Shown here in pieces: positions 37,400-50,734 of a DNA stretch of 64,000 bases (its first letter is position 1; each line of letters opens with the position of its first letter). The notes beneath the pieces were generated by a model. That model was not told the DNA's origin and ran no database searches. It saw only the letters and a list, made by a program, of their open reading frames with translations. Source of the DNA: Rachycentron canadum (taxonomy: Eukaryota; Chordata; Actinopteri; Carangiformes; Rachycentridae); NCBI GenBank assembly GCA_038496675.1, contig CM076652.1, positions 12,999,970 to 13,063,969 on the forward strand. The letters are read 5' to 3'. The position numbers and the translations under genes were made by a program.

Positions 37400-37910
37400 T
37401 TTGAAGAGCTTGTACAGTAGTTGCTTCTTGTTGTCTGAATTTGACTGAATTATTCAAGGCTTCTTCCACTTTGACAGAGCTGAGGTATTTATAGGCGTTG
37501 GTCTCTGGCTCAGACACTTACACGGTAACAACAAGCTCTGTGAAGGCTCTTCAACAAACCAACCATTTCTGAGGGAGGAGGAGAACGAAAGACAACGGAG
37601 AAGCAGAGATGTGAAATATTCGCTGGAGACTGAAACAGGATGGGACAGTTTTCGGTACAACTCATAGTGGGAGTCTTATTTCACTCATGTGACAGAGAAA
37701 GCTGGGAGCCCTCTAACGGGAATATGGTGCTGAGATATTTTGAATAGTCGACTGCACAACTGCACAGAATGGATGTTTCGCCTTTAGTTGTCTCTAGGCG
37801 AGGATGAGAGGGAGGCCAGACCCAGCTCCTTGCAGGGATCCACGTTGGGAAACGGGCCAGTGGCAGGGTGGAGGTCCTAGAAAGGGAGTTGTCAAGACAG
37901 ATTTGAGAAA
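37400..37910 (+). promoter_or_regulatory. candidate internal promoter and 5' leader in intron 12
   Basis: A TATA-like tatttatag lies at 37486-37494, followed within 30-40 bases by plausible start-site sequence and then about 400 bases of leader-like, less AT-rich sequence with several short upstream ATGs. It ends at an ATG (37911) whose frame leads to a strong splice donor. No transcript evidence is available. Confidence 0.45.
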
Positions 37911-38028
37911 ATGGACTGTTGCCCAGTCATGGTGTCAGATCTGCCAGTGCTGTGTAGCAGGATAGACGGGGTGGTAACGGTCGTGAAGGCAGAGCAACCA
38001 AACTCCAGATGTCATGACCTGTACTGGG
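37911..38028 (+). CDS. shank3: candidate alternative first coding exon before PDZ
   Basis: An ATG in strong context (gaaaATGg) opens 39 codons, beginning MDCCPVMVSDLPVLCSRIDG and ending CHDLYW, plus a left-over g. The exon ends at tggg|gtaagt, an excellent donor. Phase 1 is exactly what exon 13 needs, giving ...DLYW-E-TREDRTKRLF. The product would lack ankyrin and SH3 and start just before PDZ. Short SHANK2 and SHANK3 isoforms starting between these domains are known in mammals, but I recognise no homologue of this leader. Confidence 0.5.
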
Positions 38029-40515
38029 GTAAGTCTCTCTCCATCCACAGCTCTTTGCACTGTTCTTACGTCAGGACACTGACTAGATGGATCACTTGTT
38101 GTTATGCTGCATGTAAAATTGTCTCTTGCAGGAGAAACTGAAATCGTAGCTCTTGTAAATGTGAGCCACTTGACTCAGCACAAGGTAAAAATGTAGTAAA
38201 GAAAGAAGAGTAGTGTCTGCAAGTGAACAGATGTTTCCATTTTCCAAAGAGTGGGGGTGACATACCACTATTTGAAGTGACTGTGACTGATAGCTGGGTT
38301 CAGTGCAAAAAATACAACACATTAGAATCGGAGAGTATTTGACTCCTTATCAAATAAACATTTCACAGCAAAAAACTTATTAAAGGTCTCCTCAATCCTT
38401 TGTTCATTTCTTTGTTCGCGGTATCATTTTCCTCATCCTCATCTCAGCCACACCCTTCTCCTCAAATGAAAAGCCTTTTTATTTTACTCATGAACATTTT
38501 TATGTCAGTCATTGAAGGTTCTTCTGATGTGTCCTTTTTCAATATAGATGTGTCAGGATTATCAAATAAATCCCATTATTCAAGTGACCCACGCCTTCAC
38601 TTAATGAAATAAGAGTGGGCAGATTTGTAATATTAACTTATAGGGAAAATGTTCAATACTTGATGATGGACTCTTTTCCTTTTGTGCTGACCTTATTATA
38701 TCTTGTGTGCTATTCTATTCTCTTAAAAGCCTGTCTTCCTAACAGACTCTTGGTGCTTGCATTGTCATTGTCTTAGTCTGTACTTCAATCAAAGTGCCTT
38801 GTTAGACTTTGACTGCTTTGACTAAAAGGATGGTTTTAAGTTAAAATATCTGCCCTCCCTCTCTCACTCATGGCTGTTGCAGTGTTGGTTTTAATGATGA
38901 TCTGTCATCTTTCCCTGACCCTGGTTGCCCATTGAAGTTGAAATCTTAAGATTTGAGTCGTGGTTGGTTTGTCTACGCCGCTGGTTACTGTGGTAACAGC
39001 AAACAGAAGAGCAAATGTCAACTGTGAGCAAATCTCACAGTAAAACGAAATAACATGTTTAGGGTTTAGAGTTGGGCGTGTGCAGTCTGCTTTTCATCTA
39101 ACATCTCCCTGTGGTTTATTCTTCTTATTCTATCTCTTCCTGCATTATTTAAAACCGATTTGCTGGAAGAGCTGGACATGCACTGATGATGCCAACAAAT
39201 GCATTTTATCGGACAGTGTGTAAGTTTACAACTCAGGTTATGTTCAAGAAGATCTAGTTTGTACAAAAGCCAAAAGTGTTTGTTCTTTTTCTGAATGACC
39301 ACATTCAAAGGCAGGGTGAAAAGCCTGCTGTCACAGAGGGGATGATTTAGAGATGTCAGATCAATGTGAATGAATCATGTCTGGAACTGTCACATGGGTT
39401 GTTTCAGGACTATTCAGCAGGACACAGACTTTTCCAGCTATTTTCACCATTAGTCTGCTGTCATCTCTACCCGTACCCACTCCCACTCCCACCCCTTCTT
39501 CTGGTTTACTCACACATTTCTGTTCTCTATCTAATCTAGTCTTCTTTGTCTTTCACTTCCCACTTAATTAAGTTACTCTGCATTTGCTTTACCATGTCTG
39601 TGTATGCAGACAAATGGCCTGTTGAAAATATTTGGTGCTGCATCACACCCATATCAAAGGTATGTGCTCATACAGTTTAAGTTTTGTCACCTTTGATGTT
39701 GAATATGATCCTTTAGCTCCAAACCATGTTCATGGTTTATTTAAATTCCCTCTATGTACAGAATGGATAAAGATTAAATTAATACAGAGCTTGCTTATAG
39801 TCTTTCTTTTGTACTGATTTTCCTTTCCTTCAGTGTCCTCTCTGTCACACTGTCCTATTGTGAGCATGACTAATTTTATCCGGGAGTGAAAAACTAATTC
39901 ACCTTTCTTTTTTAAAGTCTTATTCGAGAACTGTTTGGTAGAGGCATAGAAAATCAGGGATAGACAATGGAAGATGAAGAGGAAAAAGAAAATGAAGACA
40001 CTGCTCTGTCCTCTGTGCTGTATGGAAGTGGGTTAGTCCTGTATCCACCTGCACGGTCCAACACCTCCCTGTTGGATCAGTGGAACAACAGGCACATTGT
40101 GTCACAGCACAAAAGAGAGAAAATCATTCTGTCTTTATTTTGTCTTCTTTTTTACACAAGCATTTCTTCATAGGCTATGAAGCTCTCAGTAAGTTGTGAC
40201 ACCAGAGAGTCCAGCATCGTTGTTCTCATTTGTTTAAATAGTATTTTAGTATTCAGTGTGTAGGAAGCCCCCAGAGTTAACCATGCCCCCTGCTTAGTCT
40301 TTTATCCACCTGTCTTAGGAGGTTAACGTGCACTACATGAATGAGGAGGTATAGAGCGAGAAGGAGAAAAGGAAAGGAGCGATGAGAGAGGTGTGGAAAG
40401 CAAGAATTAAAAAGTCAATGAGGCTCACTTGATATGTGTGTGTGTTTGTGTGAGTGTGTGCAGCCCTTATCAGTCAAAGAACAGCACAGGTTAATTCTCC
40501 TTCATCGGGGTTCAG

Positions 40516-40518
<3 letters not shown>

Positions 40519-40550
<32 letters not shown>

Positions 40551-40580
40551 TGCATGCGTGCGTGCGTGCGTGCGTGCGTC
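40519..40580. repeat. GT/GCGT microsatellite
   Basis: A GT run passing into a (TGCG)n run. Confidence 0.95.
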
Positions 40581-42856
40581 TGTCCGCTGGTGTTGCCATG
40601 TATCCTGTGCGTATGTGATGTGGTGTTAGTGTCCTTCAGACAAGGACGCGATCTGTCCAGGATGGAGATGCACTGTGGGCTAAAACACAGATGTTCACAG
40701 CAGAACTCTCAGAGACACTGCATGTTTAACAGAGTGGCAGGAAGAGCTGAGAGCGTGACACACAGCTTAATGTGTGATGTATGCTTTCATCATGACTTTA
40801 AACACTTCCACACGTTCACAGCTATCACCAGCCAGAACAGACAAAAGCTTATTCTCACATTCTTATGGAGGAGTTACTGCTCATTAAACATAGAAAGGAA
40901 ACCTTTCGATCTATACCACATCACGTTTGTAGATCAGTGAGATGCACAGTGTTTACCTCTGGATGTTGAAAAATCTGTGCTACGTGTTAATTCCTGGGTA
41001 ATACAAAGATGCAGCAACCTTTTTAAAGCTGTGTTTTTAATTGCACTATAACTAACATTCACCACTATTAGTAAATTAGAAAATCGACCTTGCGGGCCTC
41101 TATATTCACTAGGGAAAAAATGTTAAATCTGTTGGTATAAGTACTAATTGCGAAGGTGTCCTGTCGCTGCAGCTCCGAGAAATGACATGTCAGTCAAACT
41201 CTGTCTTCAGTACTGTGATAAGCTTGTCTGTAGCACCACAGCTGTAAAGTGTGCTGCATTAAAGCATACATGCAGTTTTGACTGAAGGTCTTTATCAGTG
41301 CATACATTGTTGTAAGATTTTAACATAATCAATTTCTTCCAAACATACTTACATTCAACACAACCGGCGCAGTTCTTTGTAGCATAGACAACCTCCAGTT
41401 ACACATTCTCTCCACTTCACATTTCAATTGAAGTACACAAATATGTCCCATCTTGCTGTATCAATGCTGTATGATTTGTTGACAACATCTTTAAACATAA
41501 GCAGTATTATCAAGCAGCCCATAGATACTATTAAACATACAGTACTTCAGAAAAGTCTGTGTGGAAATGTAATGCTATTAGATAGAATTAGTGCATTACT
41601 TCATTGCATAGTGGTTAAATTTGTAAGTGTAAGTAAATGTACCCAGATAAATGGGCAATTGTTGCTCTGTAGGACATGCTGTCCCCTTCATCTGATTCTG
41701 TAGGTATTTATCTATTAGCTCTTCACAACCACTTGAAAAGACGCTGTAACTGAAGGTTTCAAGAGGAGTGAATTGTAGCTCCAGTTGCTATCAGTCAAAA
41801 GAACATTGCTGATTGTCCCTCTAAGTCCATATATAGTAACTCTGATGGTGCAGGATAAGGTTATCTCTCAGACTGTATGGCCTTATGTTTGAGATCCTTG
41901 GTTTTGTCTGTCATAAGTAAGCAAGCACCAAACTTTAAGTCAACTATGCATCTGTTTTATTCCTCTTTGGTCCAGACCAAGAGAACCAGCAACTCAGAAG
42001 TGTGCAGCTCCAACATACCGTGCACTTGTCTGCTGTAAATAGTTTCAACTTTGAAATGTAAAAGCTTTAATGAGCTCCAGTGTAGGAGTGAGTGCTACTG
42101 CGTCATATCACTCCATTCATATTCTACCCTTCATACCTCTTACACCTGTAGTATCTCTCTGTCCTGCAGCAACAAAAACTAGACTTTTCACTTTGATCAA
42201 ATTTCACTATTCAATTTTTCATGTACTGCACCTGCATCCTTCTTTTTATTACTATTACGGTCTAATGTCTGAAAATGTTTCTCTTCAGATCTCCAGTTAT
42301 TGAACCATATTTAGAGGCCACCTCCTATGTGCACTCACAGGCAAAGTTATATCCATGTTCTGTATTTTCTAGGATTTTTATTTTATTTGAACTAGTCATT
42401 CAGTTTTACTTTTTATGACTGTAGATCTGTTAGTATTATTCCAGTGTTGAGTGTTTAGAAGGACAATGGGAACTTAATTTTCATCAGTACTATCTCCAAA
42501 CACTGACAGTATGTCTAAAGTAAACCAAAAACCATTTTTGACATAGGGCCCAAAATATAGTAATTCTTTAATATGCTTTATTTCAAAATGTATAATAAAC
42601 TGTTTGCCGAGCAACATCCAGTGAGTTCATGATGATCTTTGTTCTCTGGAATCTCAGTTTGTGTATCTGCCCCTCTGACGGCCCAGATGTTGTAGCTGTT
42701 GTACATATTGGAAAATGCATGTCTTTGTTTTTATTCCCATCTGCTGCTAAATTCTGGAAAGCAAGCCAGAAAAAGAAAGCACCAAAAGCAGAACAATAAA
42801 TCCTCTTATACTAATTAAGGATTAAAATAAACTTAGTGGACAATGTCATTTCTTCA

Positions 42857-42858
<2 letters not shown>

Positions 42859-42916
<58 letters not shown>
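42859..42916. repeat. (GT)n microsatellite
   Basis: About 29 GT units. Confidence 0.95.
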
Positions 42917-42918
<2 letters not shown>

Positions 42919-44496
42919 TAGATGCAAGAGGAGGTTGAGGTTATCTGTGCTATCAGGGCCCTGCCTTTAGATGCTCCTGGGCTCTACAAAATAGATGACA
43001 GTTGTGATGAATGAGCTGCATTTCACACTCTTGCACTGCATCTGGTATCACATCATGTGCACGTGCATGCGCACACACACACACACACACACACTCACTC
43101 ACACACGTATACGCACATCCAGTACATACACAAATACGTATACTTCTGGGACTTACAAAACACATTCACACTCACTAGCTCCCAGCAAATGATCCAGCAT
43201 TTGGCTGATTCTCTCTTTCTTTTGTTGTTTTTTGAAGTGAGCTTTTTTGATGATGCGTGAGGATGAAAGCGGATGCGAGTGTGTGAAAGCAGAATGAGGG
43301 CTAAAATACAGACTCTCAATGTGCAGGAGAAGACGGGTGCAAACTCATCTGCAACTTTATCCCCAAATATCTCTTCTTTCATTACTACCTCCCTCTGACA
43401 ACTTGTGCTAACAAAATGCCACGTCCTTCCTCCCGCGGCTGGACATAGATTCACCTTTTCACCCTGACAAAATACCAACCAGCTCTCTTCTCACCTCTCT
43501 TTTCCCCCTTACCTCCACTGATAACCTATAACTCATTCTTAATTACACATCTCATCCTTTGATACTCCCTTTAACATTCTGCAGTTTCTTCAGGTTTTTT
43601 GCGAAATTCATTTCCACGTGTCCAACACAACAACACTTATCTGCCACAACATCATTAACTCAGCAGTTTGGCAACACACCTATGAACCCAGTCCAGGCTG
43701 CCAAAAGGAAGATACCCTTAGGTGTTCCCAACTACATCCTCATCTGCTTCAAAGGAGAATGTATCTCCACAGGGATAAACACTTAAGATTTTCTCACCTG
43801 AACTAAAAAAAACCTAAGCTTTTTATATATAATACAATTCGAATGGATTTGTCATATATTTTTCCATTAATACATACAGCCAGCATTCTGTATACCTTTG
43901 TCCAGCACTGAAACAAATGAATGTGTAAGAATCCAGAGATTGTGATTCACACAGCAGTGCCGCTGGAGAATGCAGAAAACAACACACGCAAACAAGATTA
44001 TAATAGAAAGGCAGATGAAGAAAGAGCAGGGGCTAAAGGGCCAACGTTGAGCATGACATTGGGAATTTTTGAGTTCCCATTTTTCTTTTCTTCTGTTGTG
44101 TCACCAAGTGACAGTGGATGCAGTTATCAGAGCTTCAAGTTGTTCGCAGCTGACAGTCTGTCACTCACACACACAGTCAGATGGACAGGCTAAAGTGGAT
44201 CTGATGATACCAGCCACTTCGAGACTGCTCAGTTACTTTGATCTTCTTCCCTTTTCACACTTTCCTTCTCACATATACAGGATATCTCATCTTGATGTGT
44301 TGCTTTTCATAGATAGCAGACAGTTAAAAAAGGGACAGGAGACAATTAAAGAAAAGCGACAAGAAGTGATCAGCGTTTCAAGACTTATGGCAACATGTAT
44401 CTAACATCACCAACAGGATACTCTTCACCCTCACAGCTTTGCCCAATTAAACGTTTCTTTGTAAGAATACTCATGTAGGTTTGTATGTTTATATGT

Positions 44497-44613
<117 letters not shown>

Positions 44614-45189
44614 ATGTTATGTTATGTTATGTTTTGTTATGTATCAAAGATGGATGTGAAGGAAGAAAAGAAAAAGGGAAAGGAAACTACAGGACCAAAC
44701 ACTTTGTCATGATGTGAACCTTCTGTTGTGGTATACAGTATACTTCATTATGTCATGTGCTGTCTCAAATATATCTTGCTATGTTGCACTCTGATTTTTC
44801 TTTTTAAATTAGAGTTTATGTGTAGCCTGAAAGGGTCTTGAGGTGTGTAGTCAGCAGATTGCTGTTAAGTGGAGGTGCAATGTGCATTATTGGGATGGGG
44901 AGAGGGCATCGATCTCTATCAGCACTCCCATAGGATAAATCCACCCACATGCTGACAGGAACTGAACACACACCCACACACACCCCCACTATATTAAATT
45001 AACTTTTCACATTCTAGTGCATTTCGTGCTTCGACAGAAACAATTTAAATGTAATTATTTTAGTGTTTCTAAATCAAAAATATACATAACAATTACAGGC
45101 TATTCAGGTAGGTTATGATCTTTGTATATTGTCTACACTGTCTACTTTTTTGCTACTTTAACTAACACTCATTTTCTGCTTACCATGTA

Positions 45190-45270
45190 AGGGCTAAGAG
45201 CAATGCCCAACCAGAGTTTCCTGTATGTGAACACATACTTGGCCAATAAAGCTGTTTCTGATTCTTTTGT
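45190..45270. mobile_element. possible LINE-derived 3' tail
   Basis: Contains tacttggccaataaagctgt and tttctgattctttt, resembling the 3' tail of teleost non-LTR elements (ggccaataaagctgattctgat). Only the tail is visible. Confidence 0.4.
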
Positions 45271-45951
45271 AGCTTAATTCTTCTGTTACCTAGATTAGAT
45301 TTCTGTTGCCATTTTATACTAACATGCTGAGAGTGGAGGAGGGCAGGCATTTTTGGATTTTTGTGGATTTTTTAAAACCCAACAAAACTTAAACTAATTA
45401 AAATAAAACTTTGTGTGCTTTAGAAATTACATTTAAGCTGTACATTTCCAGATTCAGATCATTTTCTCAATTTTTCTCAGACTGCAAGAACACAACACAC
45501 TGGGAAATGTGGCTGACCTTGCTTTCAAGACACTACACTGCACTAGCAGTTTATACCTTGGATCTGGGTGATTGCAAGAATGCTTTAGATATGAAATCAT
45601 AAGATCATTTTGATATTGGTATTGATTGGTATTCAAACTTCTGTCACTGCTTAGGTGAATAAAAACCAAAGGTGTTTCAGTTTCTTAAAATCTTGCCTTG
45701 CCTTGAAATTTGAATATAGTACCAAAGTACCTTATAGAACCAAAACCTGGTATATTTATAATTTACCAGATAACTTGTTGACTTCAAAAACACAATTGCA
45801 AAAATATTTCAACCTTGTGTTAAATTTTTTGTATTTATTTAGTTTAGCCTTTCAGTCTTTGATATCAGCATAACATACTGTAAAGAAATATTAATGTTTT
45901 TAATTCATTGAATGTTTGTTTGGATTAAAGGGCATTTAATTTCTCTTGCAG

Positions 45952-46027
45952 AGACCCGCGAGGACCGCACTAAGAGACTGTTCAGACATTACACTGTGGG
46001 ATCCTACGACAATTTCACCTCATACAG
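45952..46027 (+). CDS. shank3: Shank3 exon ~13: SH3-PDZ linker
   Basis: This 76-nt exon, phase 1 in and phase 2 out, encodes ETREDRTKRLFRHYTVGSYD then NFTSY and part of a serine. It is the near-invariant basic linker between SH3 and PDZ. The acceptor is tctcttgcag and the donor gtagag. It is also where the proposed first exon at 37911-38028 and the DKKSS microexon would join. Confidence 0.97.
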
Positions 46028-48199
46028 GTAGAGTCCCTTTCTCTAAGATATCATGCTACTGCAGCCATGTGTATTAGTGCATACTGCACTGCTCAAACAA
46101 CAATCATCACAGACCGCTTCCTTACCTCGAGAGTGGATAATGTAGTTTAAGTGCTTTGGAGCTGCTGCCACCTAAAGGCATGATGCACCCAGTGCGCCCA
46201 GTTCTAATTGTAATGCCTATGAAACTGTGCTGCATAAGTCTGCTTAATGGTATGTTTTTTTCTGTATGTGTCAGTTTCTGTGCATACATGTGCATTAATA
46301 TAGTGCGTGCTTTATGTGTCTATACGTTGCTGCAAAGATATTCTTATTCAATTCGGCCTCTTTCTCAGGCTGACATTTATTGCGTAGAGTGTGAGTGCTC
46401 CTCTTCTAAATCAGATTGGTTAGCTGTGAGTGGAATAGCAAGCTATATGAGGGTTTGTTATGATGCCAATACGCCATAGTATGTCAGACAAAAAGAGACA
46501 GGGCTCGTCTGAGTGAGCATTGTTTCCATCCACTTTCTCAGCCTTTTATGAAATGTCAGGTTGTTGCTTTCTAGGTTTTAGTTGGATTAAATATCACTTC
46601 TGTTACCAGAGATCAGGTTTTTTTTTTTTTAATTGACATTAATACAGACAGAAAGCTGTGATGGTCACAGACTTTACATAGCATGCATATATTTTTGTTT
46701 TGATGTGGTAGCTCTTGTAACCAAATACAGTTTAGTTTAGATGTGGAAAAAATAGAAGATAAGGTACTTTCCACTTTACTGTACAGTAAACCCACTAAGT
46801 GACTACAGCTGGTTACAGTTATGACAGCCAGGGGCAACATATGAATGTCCAAACAAAATGTCAGTTACCAGTTGTCTCAGAAAAAACATAGTGAGTTGTT
46901 TAGTATAATTTCTTAGAAAGATATTTGAACTGCAGTTTGAGGAAAACTAGAAGAACAAATGTCAAAGAACAGATTTATTTTCAGGAAACATTTCCAATTT
47001 TGAAATTTGAGTCTTACATCACAGTTTTTACTTTACTGAATTATGTAGGCGGATAGAGATTCTGAACAAGGACAGTGAGTATGTTGCATTTTGGGACATA
47101 GAGCAGAGATGAAATCATAATGGATAAAAGCATTTGGACTGAAACAAAGCATCACAGTGGTGCTTAAGCAACACAGTTTTCTCTGCATAATAGCTGGTGC
47201 AAAAGTAGATAGATAGCTTTTCATGAAACCAAACCTTTGACCTCCCTCCTGCAGAAAGGTTTGTTACGGGTCTCCTGGCTCCAGCAGCAGGAGCTTTGTG
47301 TTCCCTTGGTAAGTCTGAGAGAGTGGAGTGTAACTAAGTTAATGGAGACTGCAGCCGCCCACTGAGTTGCAACCTGAACACTAGCTCGCTACATCTGCCT
47401 TGGCTGTGACAAGGGATGACAGATAATGCTGGAAATCACAAATACTACAAAACTCATAACTTTTGCGATAGTGTTCAGGCTGTAAAAGTGGCTGCAGTCC
47501 CCTCAGTCAAAGTGTGTTGTGAAAAGATTTGAAGATACACCACACTTTCCCATCTGTGTACACCAAGTTTAAGGAATATAGTCATTTAGACTTGAGGTCC
47601 AACAGTTACCTGATATATTTTAGTATACATTTAAATTTTTAGTTTTACTTTACTACACTGTAGTAGCCTTTTTTCACACTCCCCTCCCTCCATCTACCAC
47701 TTTATGCATCGTAAATATAGATTCAAATATTACAACTCATATTTAATTTTATCTGAATGTTCCCAGTCAGTTTGTTGAAGGACAGATGGTCTAAATATTT
47801 TTTGCACACACAACCAGCCATCATGCTAAAGACTGCTTTACTAACTCTGCTTTGGTTTGGGCTCACAGGCTTTGGAGTACAGATGCATAGCTTGAAAAAA
47901 TGCTTGCAAGTGCGTGCAGATATGCACAAGTTCACACGATCTAACAGCCTTAACCACTCCGCACAAAGGAGAATCAGGCAGTGATGACTGCTCACTTACT
48001 TTTGCCTCCTATTCCTTATGTCGGTAGTCAGAAGATAATATTGCATCTTAGCCATCTCTGCTGTTTCTTCACCCTCCTCAGCTGCAGTCTCATCTGAAGT
48101 ATCAACCAGAAGATTGATTCACTCTCAGGCCTTATCCCAAAGATACTTCAATCAGAAGGACTCTTGTTTGCCTGTTCGCTCCTTGCTGTCCCTCTACCT

Positions 48200-48231
<32 letters not shown>

Positions 48232-48323
48232 AAGAGGGAGTGTGTGCATTGCTCTCAAAAATACTAATAGAACCTCTGGATATCCTGAGCTGTGGCTTTT
48301 AACTTGATTGATTAACAGTAAAG

Positions 48324-48407
<84 letters not shown>

Positions 48408-48572
48408 TGTGTGTGTGTGTGTGTGTCTCTGTCTCAATCTCCTCCCACTTCTCAACCCCCACCAACCGACCCTCTTTACTCTCCTGCCCTTCCTCTCGAC
48501 CCTCTCGCCTTGTGTTTGTGTGAGGATGGTGTTGGATTCATACCTTCTCTCCCTCTGTTCTCTCCTTCACAG
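46028..48572 (+). other. intron 13
   Basis: 2.5 kb of mainly AT-rich sequence with GT repeats at 48201-48224 and 48326-48426 near its 3' end, and no other recognisable feature. Confidence 0.85.
48326..48426. repeat. (GT)n microsatellite
   Basis: About 50 GT units close upstream of the PDZ exon acceptor (about 150 bases). Confidence 0.97.
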
Positions 48573-48655
48573 TGACTATATCATAGAGGAGAAGAATGCT
48601 GTTTTACAGAAGAAGGAAAATGAGGGGTTTGGCTTTGTCCTACGGGGAGCCAAAG
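48573..48655 (+). CDS. shank3: Shank3 exon ~14: PDZ domain start
   Basis: This 83-nt exon enters in phase 2 (ag+t gives S) and leaves g. It encodes SDYIIEEKNAVLQKKENEGF then GFVLRGAK. The GFGF carboxylate-binding loop of the PDZ domain is intact; in SHANKs it binds the C-terminus of SAPAP/GKAP. The acceptor is ccttcacag and the donor gtgaga. Confidence 0.97.
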
Positions 48656-49726
48656 GTGAGATAAATACACACATACACACACCAATGCCAAAATATTCAC
48701 ATTCACTCCCTACCTGTGTTTTAACATGTGTAAGAGTTTGAATGTAAGAAGTAGTTTGCTGATCTGAGTCACTGAGTGTGGCTCAGTCTCAATTGTCACT
48801 GTGTGAGTCAACAACATGACCAGCTTTGGTCAACACTCAGCTTGTATACTCAGATGCATTCAGGCGTGTGCATGTGTGTGTGTGCGTGTGTGTATGTGTG
48901 TGTATATATGTGCATGTGTGCGTCCATGTGCATGAAGCCCCTTTGGTGGCGTCATCCTTGGCTGAGCTGTCAGCTAGCTGTCCCATCTGTTCCCCACACA
49001 TGGCGTTGAGGTTTAGTAGAGACACACTCCTCTTTCCCCTCCCCTCTTATTTCATCATTCCTCTGTCAGTCCTTGTTTTTCTTCCTCCCTGTGTTTCCTC
49101 CCTCCCTTATATCCTTTCTGTCCATTATCCTCTCAAAATATTTTACACAGTCACTTTCATAGCCTCTGCATTTTACCAGAAACCGCCTCTCTACTCATCT
49201 TCATCACCAGAAATTCATTTTACTCATACACGTGCCAGCTCCCTGCCCAGGCTGGTTACCATGGCAACCCCTCTTAGGCACCTTGCCGGGAGTCTGTTAC
49301 TGCTCCATCACTCACTACCATGGATCTTGGCTCACCCTCCTCTCTTTTACTCAGTCTGTCTTTTACTCCCTACTACCCTTAAACACATAAATTCACACAC
49401 ACGCACACACACATACACACTGCTCACATGAGCGAAGTCAACTAAATCACTATGGACCACTATCCATAGTGATTTAGTTGACTTCGCTCCAAGATTAAAT
49501 GGAGTTTGTAGTAGTGCATTCACTTGTGCTTGTGCATCATATGTAAGCATTTTTTTCTTTAACATGCATGAAGTTGTGGACATGTGAGCATGTATTTCTA
49601 GCACCTACATCTACCAGTGACATTGTTTAGATGCAGATCCACTGAGAGGAACAAAAACCTATCAAAGGAAGTTATAGATTTTACACAACTGTTTCGAGCA
49701 GGTTTTCTATGCGTGTTTTCTCTCAG
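48656..49726 (+). other. intron 14
   Basis: Contains small GT and CA repeats (48875-48910, 49395-49420) and a perfect 26-bp inverted repeat at 49431-49488. No gene visible. Confidence 0.85.
49431..49488. other. perfect inverted repeat, 26-bp arms, 6-base loop
   Basis: The left arm (49431-49456, beginning agcgaagtcaactaaatc) is the exact reverse complement of the right arm (49463-49488), with the loop ccacta. The arms have no mismatch, so the structure is young or constrained. Confidence 0.96.
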
Positions 49727-49851
49727 CTGAGACGCCCATTGAAGAGTTCACCCCGACCCCAGCCTTCCCGGCCCTGCAGTACCTGGAGTCTGTGGACGTA
49801 GAGGGAGTTGCCTGGAGGGCTGGTCTGAGGACCGGAGACTTCCTCATTGAG
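49727..49851 (+). CDS. shank3: Shank3 exon ~15: PDZ core
   Basis: This 125-nt exon enters in phase 1 (g+ct gives A) and ends in phase 0. It encodes AETPIEEFTPTPAFPALQYL, then ESVDVEGVAWRAGLRTGDFL and IE. Almost identical across vertebrate SHANK proteins. The acceptor is tttctctcag and the donor gtaagt. Confidence 0.98.
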
Positions 49852-50026
49852 GTAAGTAATGTCCAGTTCTTCAATTTCTTCTTTATCTCATGACTAAACA
49901 CTGGTAATGGACTTGAAAACAGCAGGTGATTCTGCACAAGCCCCAACCAGAAATTGGTAACTATGGTGCTTTAATACCAGCTTCCCTAGAGAAAACAAGG
50001 TGTCATTGTGTGTGTCTGTCTCTTAG

Positions 50027-50162
50027 GTGAATGGGGTGAATGTTGTGAAGGTGGGCCACAAACAGGTGGTGTCTCTGATCCGACAAGGGGGCAACAGGCT
50101 GCTGATGAAGGTGGTGTCTGTCACGCGCAAACCTGAGTCTGAAGAAGTAGTTCGCAAGAAAG
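50027..50162 (+). CDS. shank3: Shank3 exon ~16: PDZ end
   Basis: This 136-nt exon, phase 0 in and one base out, encodes VNGVNVVKVGHKQVVSLIRQ and GGNRLLMKVVSVTRKPES, then EEVVRKK. The histidine of KVGHKQVV is the alpha-B residue that selects class I PDZ ligands. The acceptor is ctgtctcttag and the donor gtaaaa. Confidence 0.97.
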
Positions 50163-50625
50163 GTAAAAACCAGAGGAATGGAATAAGATCATCCATACAT
50201 CCATTGTCTGTCAAATGTCTCAAAACACATGTGAAGTGTTAAATCATCATAAATGATCAGCTCAACTATTGCTAAACCTGTGCATCATGTTAAAGATAGC
50301 ATGTTTCAGTAATTACACAGTAATCCCTTAATTAAAGTTTGTGGAAGACTTAATTTAGAATGACATGTTATTCCTGACTTATTTGATAAACAACAGTAGA
50401 AAAAGTTAGTTTCTTTGATAATGAATTGTAGTGTAAGTGTAACGCAATGGAGACATGTAACTTGGTTTTAACTACAGATGATTTAGAAAATATGTGTTTT
50501 CGTTGTCAAGGTGATTTCTACCACATTTCTCTGCTGTAAATTTATGTGGTTTCCATGTCAACCACAGCTCACCATTACTCAGCTCCCACACAGTCCTATC
50601 ACTATGACCTCAGGACTGTGTACAC

Positions 50626-50631
<6 letters not shown>

Positions 50632-50701
<70 letters not shown>
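50632..50701. repeat. (GT)n microsatellite
   Basis: About 35 GT units next to the 3' end of the LINE. Confidence 0.97.
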
Positions 50702-50704
<3 letters not shown>

Positions 50705-50734
50705 GAACGGTGGTCTTTTTTTATGATAATAAAG

